From NCBI GenBank assembly GCA_014379205.1, contig JACMME010000074.1:1-64000 (forward strand): 64,000 nucleotides of DNA, in the 5' to 3' direction. The notes beneath the pieces are model-generated. The model saw only the letters and a program-made list of their open reading frames with translations. It ran no database searches and was not told where the DNA came from. Source of the stretch: Gemmatimonadaceae bacterium. Its GTDB lineage: Bacteria; Gemmatimonadota; Gemmatimonadetes; Gemmatimonadales; Gemmatimonadaceae. Made by a program: the position numbers and the translations under genes. Of this stretch, positions 35,815-44,474 are shown one piece after another (the first letter of the stretch is position 1; each line of letters begins with the position of its first letter).

Positions 35815-36503
35815 TCCGTTTCGCGCACGTCACAAAGGAGTATCCCAGAACGGGCGCGGCTCTAAAGGATGTGTCCTTTCGAATTGCGAAGGGCGAATTC
35901 GCGTTTCTTACCGGACCCAGCGGATCCGGAAAATCCACGATCCTCAAGCTCATCTTTCTCGAGGAGCGACCCACAGCTGGTGAAATCCGCGTCGCCGGAA
36001 TGCACGCGGCAAAGATACGCGGCAAGGAAATCGCCCTGCTTCGCCGCAAGCTTGGGATTGTTTTTCAGGATTTCCGCCTGCTGGAGGACCGGACCGCCGA
36101 AGATAACATTGCCTTCGCCCTCGAGGTCACCGGCGCGCCCCGCGACACGATCGGCACCAGAGTGGGCCGCTTGCTTACGCAGGTCGGGCTCGCGTCCAAG
36201 GGCACCAGCTATCCGAAACAGCTTTCGGGGGGCGAGCAGCAGCGCATAGCCATTGCACGCGCTCTTGTTAACGACCCGTTCGTGCTGATAGCGGATGAGC
36301 CTACAGGCAACCTGGATGACCGCGCTACGCGTGGAATTTTTCAGCTGCTCGGTGATATCAACTCGTCGGGTACAGCCGTCCTCATGGCTACACACGACCT
36401 GGAACTGGTCCGCCGTCACGAGCATCGCGTCATAGAGATGAATCGCGGGCAGATTGTTTTCGACTCGACCGACCCGGCGCCACGCGCCGCGCAGGAGCGC
36501 TGA
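35811..36503 (+). CDS. ftsE: Cell division ATP-binding protein FtsE
   Basis: ABC ATPase of the FtsEX divisome complex that drives septal peptidoglycan hydrolysis. The 230-residue protein has Walker [10 protein letters not shown] (35-43), signature LSGGEQQR (about 141-148), Walker [13 protein letters not shown] and the H-loop ATHD. The length and the [12 protein letters not shown] start match FtsE. ATGA overlap with the permease and TGATG overlap with ftsX indicate coupled translation. Confidence 0.95.
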   Translation: MIRFAHVTKEYPRTGAALKDVSFRIAKGEFAFLTGPSGSGKSTILKLIFLEERPTAGEIRVAGMHAAKIRGKEIALLRRKLGIVFQDFRLLEDRTAEDNIAFALEVTGAPRDTIGTRVGRLLTQVGLASKGTSYPKQLSGGEQQRIAIARALVNDPFVLIADEPTGNLDDRATRGIFQLLGDINSSGTAVLMATHDLELVRRHEHRVIEMNRGQIVFDSTDPAPRAAQER

Positions 36504-37348
36504 TGCGACTGACGCTGCGCGAAGCCGTGATGTCATTCGCGCGAGCGCCGTTACTAAGCGCGCTCAGCATCATGATGATCGCATTCAGCCTCTACAGCTT
36601 CGGCCTGTTCGGATTGGTGGCACTCAATTTCAGGCAGCGCTTTGGAGCCGTGGAGGAACGCATAGAGATCGAAGCATTCGTCGATGACAGCACGAACGTT
36701 GAGACACTGGCGAACGCTGTCTCGGAAATCGCCCGGTTTCCCGAAGTGGCCAGGGCCCTTCCGGTTACCAAGGACGAGGCTCTGGAGCGCGCCAGGCGTG
36801 ACATGGGCGAATTCAAGGATGTATTTGACGCTTCGTTCCTGCCCGCGTCCATAAAGGTGCAGGTTCGCGAAGGATTTCGGGATCCCGCGACGGTACAAAG
36901 GGTGGCGGACCGCATCGCGGCTTACGCTTTCGTCGACGACGTGCGCTACGGAGCCGAGTTCGTCGAGCGGCTGCATGACATTCGCAACGTCGCGACAGGC
37001 ACCGGCATAGTTCTGGGTATCGCCTTTGCCGCGGTCGCGATAATCATCATTGCCGCAACCATCCGGATCACCGTACTTGCGCGAGCCAGGGAGATTTCGA
37101 TCATGCGGCTTGTGGGCGCGACGAACGGATTCGTCAGGCGGCCATTTCTTCTGGAAGGACTCGCGACGGGAGTACTGGGCGGGGGATTGGCGCTCCTGCT
37201 GCTGTGGCTTTCGTTCGCTTTGATCGGCCGCTACATACCGCTGGTTTTTCTCGAGCGCCCAATGGCAATCGGCGGGATCGCGTTCGGCGGCATGATAGGT
37301 TTGCTGGGCAGTGCACTATCTGTGTGGCGGCACCTGCGGCGGATATGA
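36503..37348 (+). CDS. ftsX: Cell division permease FtsX
   Basis: 281-residue membrane partner of FtsE. The first transmembrane helix (about 20-40) is followed by a large periplasmic domain (about 45-165) that binds the EnvC-type activator, then three C-terminal helices (about 170-280) with the MacB/FtsX-like LVGATNGFVRRPFLLEG segment. Length is near E. coli FtsX minus its N-terminal extension. The ATG overlaps the ftsE stop. The stop overlaps the envC-like ATG. Confidence 0.94.
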   Translation: MRLTLREAVMSFARAPLLSALSIMMIAFSLYSFGLFGLVALNFRQRFGAVEERIEIEAFVDDSTNVETLANAVSEIARFPEVARALPVTKDEALERARRDMGEFKDVFDASFLPASIKVQVREGFRDPATVQRVADRIAAYAFVDDVRYGAEFVERLHDIRNVATGTGIVLGIAFAAVAIIIIAATIRITVLARAREISIMRLVGATNGFVRRPFLLEGLATGVLGGGLALLLLWLSFALIGRYIPLVFLERPMAIGGIAFGGMIGLLGSALSVWRHLRRI

Positions 37349-38538
37349 AAACATTGATTGCCTTCGTCGCCTTCGCGGTGGCGTCGGCCAGTATCCCAAT
37401 AGCTTCAGCGCCTGCGCAGGAAGGGGAGTCCGCGCGGATGCGCGGCGAACGGGAGCAGCTGAACAAGATCAGGCAGGAGCGGCGAGAGCTGGAACAGCGC
37501 ATGCGCGACCTCCAGGGCAGCGTGCATGATCTGTCCGAGGAGGTAACCAATCTCGATCGTCAGGCAGATGTCACATCACGTCTGCTGCGTTCGCTCGAGG
37601 GCCAGTTGGCGTCGATCAGCACGGAAGTGAACGAAGCCACCACGGAGCTCTCGAAGAGCGAACGGGAGCTGTTCGAGAAGCGTGGCACTCTCCGCCGCCG
37701 GCTCGTCGATATCTACAAACGCGGGCCCCTGCATACATACGAGGCGCTGCTTTCTGCGGGCAGCTTCGGCCAGATGGTCGCGCGCTACAAATATCTGCGG
37801 CTGCTTACCGACCGGGATCAGCAGCTGGTGACCCGAATACAGGGCTTGCGCGACAAGACACGCCGCCAGCGTGGCAACCTCGTCCGTTTCCAACAAGACA
37901 TAGAGCTCGCACGCCAGGAGAAGGCGGAAGAGGAGAAGCGGCTCCGCGCGCTCGAGCACCAGCGCGCGGCCAGCCTTGTGCGCACCAAGCGAAGCGCGAA
38001 GCAGGTAGGTGAGCGGCTGAAGCGCATCGCTCGGGACGAAGCTCGGCTCAACAACGTTATTGCATCCTTTGAGGTTGCCCGGCGGCGAAACGAGCGCACC
38101 GCTCCCAATGTTCCGCGGCCTTCGAGCACTCTACGCACAAGCGACCTGGGCCGGCTTGATTGGCCGGTCGATGGAACGATCATCTATAACTTCGGCCGTG
38201 TGGTGAACCCGAACAACACGATGACTCGCTGGAACGGAATAGGTATCAGCGCGGCTATGGGCACCGCGGTGCGGTCCGTGGCGGCGGGAAAGGTAGTACT
38301 GGCGGATGCATTGGGTACTTACGGACCCACGGTCATCGTGCAGCATGGTGGTGGCGATTATTCAGTGTACGGGTCGCTCGACCGCCTGTCGGTGCAGAAG
38401 GGGGCGCTTGTAAGCAAGGGACAGACAGTCGGAACAGTGGGCTCGGCAGACCCCGAAATGGAGCCACACCTGCACTTCGAGATTCGGCCCGAAGGGCGCG
38501 CGGTTGACCCGCTCGAGTGGCTCCGCGGCGTGCGTTGA
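37345..38538 (+). CDS. envC: EnvC-like murein hydrolase activator with degenerate LytM domain
   Basis: 397 residues from ATG 37345 (ATGA overlap with ftsX): signal peptide (1-25), a long coiled coil (about 28-245) and a C-terminal M23/LytM domain (about 285-395). The last metal motif HLHFE is kept, but the first His motif reads NGIGIS rather than HxGxD and YGSL replaces the usual YxHL. As in E. coli EnvC, the domain should therefore be inactive and serve to activate amidases under FtsEX control. It sits directly after ftsEX. Confidence 0.88.
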   Translation: MKTLIAFVAFAVASASIPIASAPAQEGESARMRGEREQLNKIRQERRELEQRMRDLQGSVHDLSEEVTNLDRQADVTSRLLRSLEGQLASISTEVNEATTELSKSERELFEKRGTLRRRLVDIYKRGPLHTYEALLSAGSFGQMVARYKYLRLLTDRDQQLVTRIQGLRDKTRRQRGNLVRFQQDIELARQEKAEEEKRLRALEHQRAASLVRTKRSAKQVGERLKRIARDEARLNNVIASFEVARRRNERTAPNVPRPSSTLRTSDLGRLDWPVDGTIIYNFGRVVNPNNTMTRWNGIGISAAMGTAVRSVAAGKVVLADALGTYGPTVIVQHGGGDYSVYGSLDRLSVQKGALVSKGQTVGTVGSADPEMEPHLHFEIRPEGRAVDPLEWLRGVR

Positions 38539-39389
38539 AGGGTTTGGGTCCGCTCGGCGCTCATGTCTCCTCTGCTGGCGGTACCGTTGCAGCGCCCCCT
38601 CGGGCCAAGGCACTCGATGCAACCGCGATGCAGCTGTTCACCAAACAGGCCAGCCGTTGGGCTGAGCGTGAATGCGCGCCCGAGGAGTCCAGCGCCTTCG
38701 TCGCCGCCGTGTCGGACTCGGGAGTGCACGTTACTACTGCACATGACAGCTATCTCATCAATCTCGCCTCTCCGAACCCGCTGCTCCGCTCGCGATCGCT
38801 TGAATCCTTCGTGCGGGAGCTTGGGCGCTGCGAGTCGCTGCGGCTCGATTTTCTGGTTTCGCATCCGGGCAATTTCATGGATGACAGGGCTGCCGGCATC
38901 GCGCGTAACGCCGAATCCATCTCGGAAGGACTAGCGCGTGTTCCTGGACGCACGACGTTGTTGCTGGAAACCACAGCTGGATGCGGGACTGCGATTGGCT
39001 CCACGTTCGAGGAGCTGGCCAGCCTCATTGACGCAGTTGACGTATCAGTGCGCGCAAGGGTCGGCGTTTGCGTCGACACAGCGCACATTTTCGCCGCTGG
39101 CTACGATCTCGTTTCCGACTTCGATGGTGTATGGGCACGCTTCTCCGATACCATTGGCTGGCCGCGGCTGCACATGCTCCATCTGAACGATTCAAAAGTG
39201 CCACACGGGTCGCGACGTGACAGGCACGAGCTGATAGGCGAAGGTGCAATTGGCGCCGAAGCGTTTCGCCGCATCATGACGCACCAACGCCTTGCGCCGC
39301 TGGCCAAGGTGATCGAGACACCAAAGCTGGACGATGCGGAAGTCACCGACCGTCGCATGTTGTCGTTATTGCGAAGCTTCGCTGCTTAG
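38535..39389 (+). CDS. nfo: Endonuclease IV (Nfo)
   Basis: AP endonuclease of the base-excision repair pathway, TIM-barrel with three zinc ions. The TTG at 38535 overlaps the envC stop (TTGA) and places the family N-terminus LGAHVSSAGG correctly, giving 284 residues. Zinc-ligand motifs are present: SHPGNF, LETTAG (Glu), VCVDTAH, HMLHLNDSK and DRHELIGEG. It is the last gene of the long directon. A 53-base gap precedes the zinc cluster. Confidence 0.95.
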   Translation: MKGLGPLGAHVSSAGGTVAAPPRAKALDATAMQLFTKQASRWAERECAPEESSAFVAAVSDSGVHVTTAHDSYLINLASPNPLLRSRSLESFVRELGRCESLRLDFLVSHPGNFMDDRAAGIARNAESISEGLARVPGRTTLLLETTAGCGTAIGSTFEELASLIDAVDVSVRARVGVCVDTAHIFAAGYDLVSDFDGVWARFSDTIGWPRLHMLHLNDSKVPHGSRRDRHELIGEGAIGAEAFRRIMTHQRLAPLAKVIETPKLDDAEVTDRRMLSLLRSFAA

Positions 39390-39442
39390 CGCTCCGGCGC
39401 ACACTGGCGCGGGGAGCGGAACGGCCTTAGCATCGTGGTGGT

Positions 39443-39811
39443 ATGACCAGGATGCCGGATACACTACTGCAACGTCGGCGAGGCAGCGCATTTCGTTTCG
39501 CCTCCCTTCTGGCGTTCGTCGCGCAACTCATGGTCGCGCTGGTGGCTCCTACAGCGGATGCTAGAGCGGACCGGAGCGGCCAGGCGCACGTGGAGGTTCC
39601 CGGCAGTGACCACCACGTTGCCCATGTCGACGCTCTCTGTCCCCTCTGCGCCGCGCAACTCCTCCTGGCCCGCCCCGAAGCTGCATTATCGCTAGCCGGG
39701 GATACGACGCAATCTGAGCCCGGCCAGCCGCCAGAGCCGCTTCACCACACACTCCTCCTTAAGGGCGGATCCGCACCCCGCGCGCCCCCGCGAGACGACG
39801 CTACCGGCTGA
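39443..39811 (+). CDS. Small exported Cys/His protein, possible metal-binding
   Basis: 122 residues. A single hydrophobic segment (about 18-41) looks like a signal peptide or membrane anchor. The mature part carries DHHVAHVDALCPLC, with H57, H58, H61, C66 and C69, a plausible Zn or Cu site, and then a Pro/Gln-rich tail. It resembles the DUF2946 type (short exported protein with CPLC), which often sits by metal-uptake genes. It is first in the zinc cluster. Its function is unknown; periplasmic zinc binding is an inference from neighbours. Confidence 0.6.
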   Translation: MTRMPDTLLQRRRGSAFRFASLLAFVAQLMVALVAPTADARADRSGQAHVEVPGSDHHVAHVDALCPLCAAQLLLARPEAALSLAGDTTQSEPGQPPEPLHHTLLLKGGSAPRAPPRDDATG

Positions 39812-39976
39812 GCACACAACCCGTGTGCTCGCGTGGCAAACGCGATCGTCGTGCGCTTCCCATGAGTAAAGTCGTACGTAACACAAGCGTGTCGGTAAGT
39901 AACGATACGGGAAGCGCCCATTACAACTACACATGCAGGGCTGACGAGAAAGGTCCTGCCGGGCACTCGGAGATTT

Positions 39977-41335
39977 ATGCGCTTTACTTGCATGGCCGCT
40001 GCCGCTTTCATCGCGTCAGGCGCGGCGTACGCGCAACAGCCAGACACTACGCGCCGGCCACCGGTTACGAAGGCGGATTCGTTACGCGCCGATAGCATCG
40101 CCGCAGCCGACTCAATCCAGCTCGTAAGAGAGCTCGAGCGAATTGGCAACGAGCCACGTCCCGTCGTTGGCGCACAAGCAGGCGGTACACCCGGCCCGCA
40201 AAATCCGCGGCTGCTTCCCGACATTAGTGCGATTGGAGACCTGATCGCCGACTTCTCTCCGGACGGAAGCACTCAGGAGAGCGCGAACCGCTTCGACATT
40301 CGCGAAGTCGAGATTGCCGTGCAGGCGGCCGTCGACCCGTATTTTCGCGGAGATGTTATCCTCGGCCTCTCCGATCTCGAGGGGATCGCGATAGAGGAAG
40401 CGTATCTGACTACGCTTTCCCTGCCGAATCAATTCCAGATCAGGGGTGGGCGTTTTCACATGCCAGTGGGGAAGCAGAACACAACCCACCGTGCCGAGCT
40501 TCACACCATCGAGTATCCCTATGTCATCCAGCGATTTCTTGGGGCTGAGGGCCTCAAGGGCACCGGTCTCTGGGTAAGCAGGATCTTCGCGCCTTTCGGA
40601 TTTTTTCAGGAACTTCAGCTTACCGTGGTGGACAGATTCGGTGGTGAGGCGCACGGGCATGAAGAGGAGGAAGGCCATGTGGAGCCGGTCGCCGAAGAGC
40701 CGGCGAACAAGCGATTGAGCGGACTCGGCTACTCAGCGCGATTCCGGAATTACTGGGACCTTTCTGAAGCGACCAACATCGAGCTGTCGGCAAGCGCGGC
40801 GACGGGAAAGCAAATTCAGGGAGTGGAGTGCTTCGGGTTCGACGATCCTGGGGATCCGATTTCCTGCGCCTTACCCGGCGATGCAACGGGCGTGAATGTG
40901 CGGCAGAGTCTCGTTGGTGCAGACTTCACGTTTCGCTGGCGCCCGCTGCAGCAGGGTCTCTACAAGTCGTTCATTTTCCAGAGCGAATACTTTCGTCAGC
41001 TGAACGACAAGACCCCCCCCTTCAGGCGTAACCCGGGGGTGTTCACGGTGTATGATGGTCCAGTGCGCAATTTTGACGGAGCGTACGCCTTCGCCCGCTA
41101 TCAGGTAACGCGCCGAGCCTTTGTCGGGGGCCGCTTCGACTGGCTCCGGGATCCGGAAGCGGATGGCGAGACTTTCTCTGCCGCATCCGCATATCTGACC
41201 TTTTTCCCCAGCGAATTTTCCAAGCTCGTCGCGGGGTACGAAAGAACCTTCCCGTCGGGTGATCTCAAGGGGCTCAATCGCGTCCTGATCCAGGCCACTT
41301 TTGCGCTTGGACCGCACCGTCCCCATCCGTTCTGA
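39977..41335 (+). CDS. Outer-membrane protein of the zinc-uptake cluster
   Basis: 452-residue exported protein with a signal peptide (about 1-20, YAQQP). The rest has beta-barrel character: alternating aromatic/polar strands, many Gly and an aromatic end (HRPHPF). A His/Glu-rich loop (about 224-241, EAHGHEEEEGHVEP) looks like a surface metal-binding segment. There is no TonB box or plug, so it is a porin-type channel. It immediately precedes znuA, suggesting outer-membrane zinc entry. A run of eight C residues (41013-41020) lies in the coding region. Confidence 0.78.
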   Translation: MRFTCMAAAAFIASGAAYAQQPDTTRRPPVTKADSLRADSIAAADSIQLVRELERIGNEPRPVVGAQAGGTPGPQNPRLLPDISAIGDLIADFSPDGSTQESANRFDIREVEIAVQAAVDPYFRGDVILGLSDLEGIAIEEAYLTTLSLPNQFQIRGGRFHMPVGKQNTTHRAELHTIEYPYVIQRFLGAEGLKGTGLWVSRIFAPFGFFQELQLTVVDRFGGEAHGHEEEEGHVEPVAEEPANKRLSGLGYSARFRNYWDLSEATNIELSASAATGKQIQGVECFGFDDPGDPISCALPGDATGVNVRQSLVGADFTFRWRPLQQGLYKSFIFQSEYFRQLNDKTPPFRRNPGVFTVYDGPVRNFDGAYAFARYQVTRRAFVGGRFDWLRDPEADGETFSAASAYLTFFPSEFSKLVAGYERTFPSGDLKGLNRVLIQATFALGPHRPHPF

Positions 41336-41369
41336 TATCTGGCGGCGCTAGCGCCGGGGAGTTCATTGC

Positions 41370-42290
41370 ATGAAAAAGTTATTCACGCTTGCTTGTTGCC
41401 TGCTCGCTGTGTCGGCGACGTTGGTGGATACCACCGCTGCCCAGAAAAAGCTCAAGGTGGTAACGAGCACCACCGATCTGCACGCAATTGCGCACGAGGT
41501 GGGAGGAAACCGCATCACCGCAACGGCTATCAGCGCCGGCTATCAGGATCCCCATTTCGTTGAGGCGAAGCCGAGCTTCGTGCTGCAGCTTCGAGATGCG
41601 GACGTCTTTGCATTCGTGGGTCTTGACCTCGAGATTGGCTGGATGGGGCTATTGATCGACGGCGCGCGCAATGTGCGCATCAAGCCGGGCGGCTCGGGAT
41701 ACCTCGATGTTTCGAAGGCGATTCCGGTGCTGGATCTTGCATCAGGGCGGGTCGACCGGTCGCAAGGCGATGTGCATCCGCTGGGGAACCCGCACTACTG
41801 GCTCGATCCCGAGAATGGAAAACGCATAGCGCGGCTGTACAAGGCGACGTTCACGCGTCTGGATCCGGCGGGAGCAGCGGAATATTCCCGGAACCTCGAA
41901 GCGTTCGAGAAGCGGCTCGATGCTGCCCGGTCACGCTGGGCACCGATGCTCGCTCAAATCAGGGGCAAGCCAGTAGTGGCCTGGCATACCTCGTGGCGGT
42001 ATTTCGCCAACTATACTGGAATGAACATCGTCGGATTCATGGAGCCCAAGCCCGGCGTGCCGCCATCGGCGCAGCATCTTGCGGGGCTGGTCCAGACCAT
42101 GAAGCGGACCGGCGCTGCCGTTATCATCATGGAGCCGTTCTACGACCGCAAGACGGCGGATCGTGTCGCGGGATTTGCGGGAGCCAAGGTTCTCGTGCTT
42201 CCACCGTCGGTCGGCGGCATCAAGGGATTGAAGGACTACATAGCGCTCCTGGATCACGACATCAAGCAGCTATCCAACGCTCTCAAGTGA
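41370..42290 (+). CDS. znuA: Zinc/manganese ABC transporter substrate-binding protein
   Basis: 306-residue periplasmic metal chaperone of the ZnuA/cluster A-I family. After a signal peptide (1-24) the metal ligands are H62 (QDPHFVE), H142 (NPHYWLDP), H206 (AWHTSW) and an acidic residue near E255. It lacks the His-rich loop typical of ZnuA, so Mn2+ or Fe2+ cannot be excluded. The fourth ligand position Glu rather than Asp is compatible with zinc. It is followed directly by its ATPase and permease (GTGA and ATGA overlaps). Confidence 0.9.
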   Translation: MKKLFTLACCLLAVSATLVDTTAAQKKLKVVTSTTDLHAIAHEVGGNRITATAISAGYQDPHFVEAKPSFVLQLRDADVFAFVGLDLEIGWMGLLIDGARNVRIKPGGSGYLDVSKAIPVLDLASGRVDRSQGDVHPLGNPHYWLDPENGKRIARLYKATFTRLDPAGAAEYSRNLEAFEKRLDAARSRWAPMLAQIRGKPVVAWHTSWRYFANYTGMNIVGFMEPKPGVPPSAQHLAGLVQTMKRTGAAVIIMEPFYDRKTADRVAGFAGAKVLVLPPSVGGIKGLKDYIALLDHDIKQLSNALK

Positions 42291-43051
42291 GCGCACTCGT
42301 CACGTTCGACCGCGCATCGCTGGGCTACGGTCGGCGCGCGGTGCTTTCGAATCTCTCCTTCGAGATACGCGAAGGAGATTTTCTCGGCCTCGTCGGACCG
42401 AACGGGTCGGGAAAGACCACAATTCTTCGCGCCATTCTGGGCGCGCTCCAGCCGATCACCGGTTCCGTGACTCGAGCGGATGGCCTGCGCTTCGGTTATG
42501 TACCTCAGCGCGATCAGGTGGATTACGGCTATCCACTGTCGGTTGTGGATGTCGTGCTCATGGGACGATACGACCGGATCGGACTCGGAAAGCGACCTTC
42601 CAGCGCGGACCGTGAGCTCGCATGCGATGCGCTCGAGCACGTAGGAATTCGCGACCTTGCCGATCGTCCCCTGGCGAATCTATCTGGCGGTCAGAAGCAG
42701 AGGACTCTGATCGCTCGTGCTCTCGTGGGTGACCCCAATGTGCTGATTCTCGACGAGCCCACGAACGGGATGGATCTCGTATCCATGACACAGATACTTG
42801 GACTCGTTCGCGAGCTGCACGAACGTGACGGACTTACGGTACTCATGGTCAGCCACGCATTGAACGAAGTGGCGAACTATGTGGAACGCATAGCGCTGGT
42901 CGCGGATGAGAAAGTACACATCGGTTCGACCGACGAGATAATGAGCGAGGAAACGCTCTCCAACATGTACGGCATTCCCGTTGATGTGAGCTCCTTCAAC
43001 GGGCTCAAGATCGTTGTCGCGCGGCGCGGAAGGGACACTCGCCGCTCATGA
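42287..43051 (+). CDS. znuC: Zinc/manganese ABC transporter ATPase
   Basis: 254-residue ABC ATPase of the metal uptake system. GTG at 42287 overlaps the znuA stop. Walker A GPNGSGKTT (37-45), Q-loop PQRDQVDY, signature LSGGQKQR, Walker B LILDEPTNG and the H-loop VSHAL are intact. An upstream in-frame extension to 41993 overlaps znuA and is not real. The enzyme energises metal transport across the inner membrane. Confidence 0.92.
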   Translation: MSALVTFDRASLGYGRRAVLSNLSFEIREGDFLGLVGPNGSGKTTILRAILGALQPITGSVTRADGLRFGYVPQRDQVDYGYPLSVVDVVLMGRYDRIGLGKRPSSADRELACDALEHVGIRDLADRPLANLSGGQKQRTLIARALVGDPNVLILDEPTNGMDLVSMTQILGLVRELHERDGLTVLMVSHALNEVANYVERIALVADEKVHIGSTDEIMSEETLSNMYGIPVDVSSFNGLKIVVARRGRDTRRS

Positions 43052-43872
43052 TCGATGCCATACTTCTGTTCGCGGATGCTCTGTATGGTGCGCTCGTAAT
43101 TGCGGTCGCGTGTTCGACGCTGGGCGTCTATGTAGTGTTGCGTAGAATCGTGTTCGTAGGCGCCGCGCTCGCGCAGATCTCCTCCGCAGGCATTGCGCTA
43201 GCGCTTTTTCTATCCGGAATCGGGATTGGCGCATTCGGCCTGACACGGCATCCGGTTGCCCTGGCACTAATCGTGACGCTGGCAGGCGCAATGGTCTTCG
43301 CGGGCAGTGGGCGCCAGCGTGTACCTCCGGACGCGACGATCGGTGCTGCGTACGCCATGGCCGCAGCTGCAGGCATTCTACTCATTGCCAAAGCCGCGTC
43401 GGGCGAGGCTCACGACATCTTCCTTCAAGGCAACATACTGGGCATCACGCGTACGGACACGTACGTGCTGATGGCGATTGCGGCTCCGGTGCTGATCGTG
43501 CATGCCGTATTCTACAAGGAATTTCTTTTCATCTCTTTTGACCGCGAGACGGCGAGAACGCTCGGCTATAACGTTACTTTCTGGAACCTGTTTTTCTATC
43601 TGACGTTGGGGTTGGTGATCGCGTTTGCAATGCAGTTTGCAGGCGTGTTGCTTGTTTTCAATTTCCTTGTTCTTCCAGCGGTCGCGGGACTTCTCATCGC
43701 GCGCAGCATGCGGGGCATGTTCGCAGTCGCTATCATCGCCAGTCTGGCGGCATCAATCATCGGCTTTTCTCTCTCCGTCGTATTTGATCTTCCCACAGGG
43801 CCCGCCATTATCGCGGTCTCCGGCGCGCTGCTGCTTATCGCATGGCTCATTCGAATCGCTCAACAGAGATAG
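43048..43872 (+). CDS. znuB: Zinc/manganese ABC transporter permease
   Basis: 274-residue integral membrane permease of the ABC-3 family with about 8 transmembrane helices and the conserved GVYVVLRRIVFVGAALAQISSAGIA segment. ATG at 43048 overlaps the znuC stop (ATGA). The C-terminus overlaps the start of the following beta-barrel gene by 31 bases. No Zur operator is obvious upstream of 39443 or in 39812-39976. Confidence 0.9.
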   Translation: MIDAILLFADALYGALVIAVACSTLGVYVVLRRIVFVGAALAQISSAGIALALFLSGIGIGAFGLTRHPVALALIVTLAGAMVFAGSGRQRVPPDATIGAAYAMAAAAGILLIAKAASGEAHDIFLQGNILGITRTDTYVLMAIAAPVLIVHAVFYKEFLFISFDRETARTLGYNVTFWNLFFYLTLGLVIAFAMQFAGVLLVFNFLVLPAVAGLLIARSMRGMFAVAIIASLAASIIGFSLSVVFDLPTGPAIIAVSGALLLIAWLIRIAQQR

Positions 43873-44474
43873 CTCTTGCGGTTGTGCTGACGCTGGCATC
43901 CGCGCCGAGTGCGTCGGCGCAGCGAAGCACTCGAGCACCAAACTGGTACGCCGAAGCAGCGGTAAGTATCGCACGTCCATTAGTAGAGGACGGAAATGGA
44001 ACCACAGTACGGCCGGGCATTTCGCCAGTGGGCGGGATTACTGCGGGCTGGCTAACGGGAGTGCGGACCATGGTGACGGTCGGGCTCCAGGGCGGCGCAT
44101 TCTCCCTTCGGCTTGAAGACGGCGGCGACTCCTGGAATGGCGGCAACGCCTGGCAGGTTGATATCATGGGTGGCGTCGAGTACCAGATCGCCGGATGCGC
44201 GGAACGGAGCTCCCGCGGATGCACGTCGGCACGTGGCGCCCTCGGCGGTACATTGCTGGCCGGATCGGACGACGTTCTTCCGTTTCGATTTGGCGGCGGC
44301 CGCCTGCATCCCGCTGGCGCGCTTGGCGTGACTGTTCGCCTCTTGGAGAAACGAGCTCTGTCCGCAAATCTGTTGGCTCACGCGTTCCGCCTTGGCGGGA
44401 GTGGAGCGGATAATCCAATAAGCACAAGCGGAACGGCATTGCAGTTTCGCGTCGGAGGCCGGTATGGCCTATAG
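43842..44474 (+). CDS. Exported beta-barrel-like hypothetical protein
   Basis: 210 residues with a signal peptide (about 1-26, SASAQ). The remaining sequence has alternating hydrophobic strands and many Gly residues, ending VGGRYGL, like a small outer-membrane barrel. Two Cys (about 118 and 126) could form a disulphide. It overlaps znuB by 31 bases. No metal motif is visible. Its link to zinc uptake is positional only. Confidence 0.6.
   Translation: MAHSNRSTEIALAVVLTLASAPSASAQRSTRAPNWYAEAAVSIARPLVEDGNGTTVRPGISPVGGITAGWLTGVRTMVTVGLQGGAFSLRLEDGGDSWNGGNAWQVDIMGGVEYQIAGCAERSSRGCTSARGALGGTLLAGSDDVLPFRFGGGRLHPAGALGVTVRLLEKRALSANLLAHAFRLGGSGADNPISTSGTALQFRVGGRYGL

Noticed and set aside
39812-39976. 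Zur box or riboswitch upstream of the outer-membrane gene
   Set aside because: Only a weak palindrome (ACACAAGCGTGT) is present; no known motif matches.
41993-42286. Upstream extension of znuC
   Set aside because: It overlaps znuA in another frame; the GTG at 42287 with GTGA overlap is the clear start.
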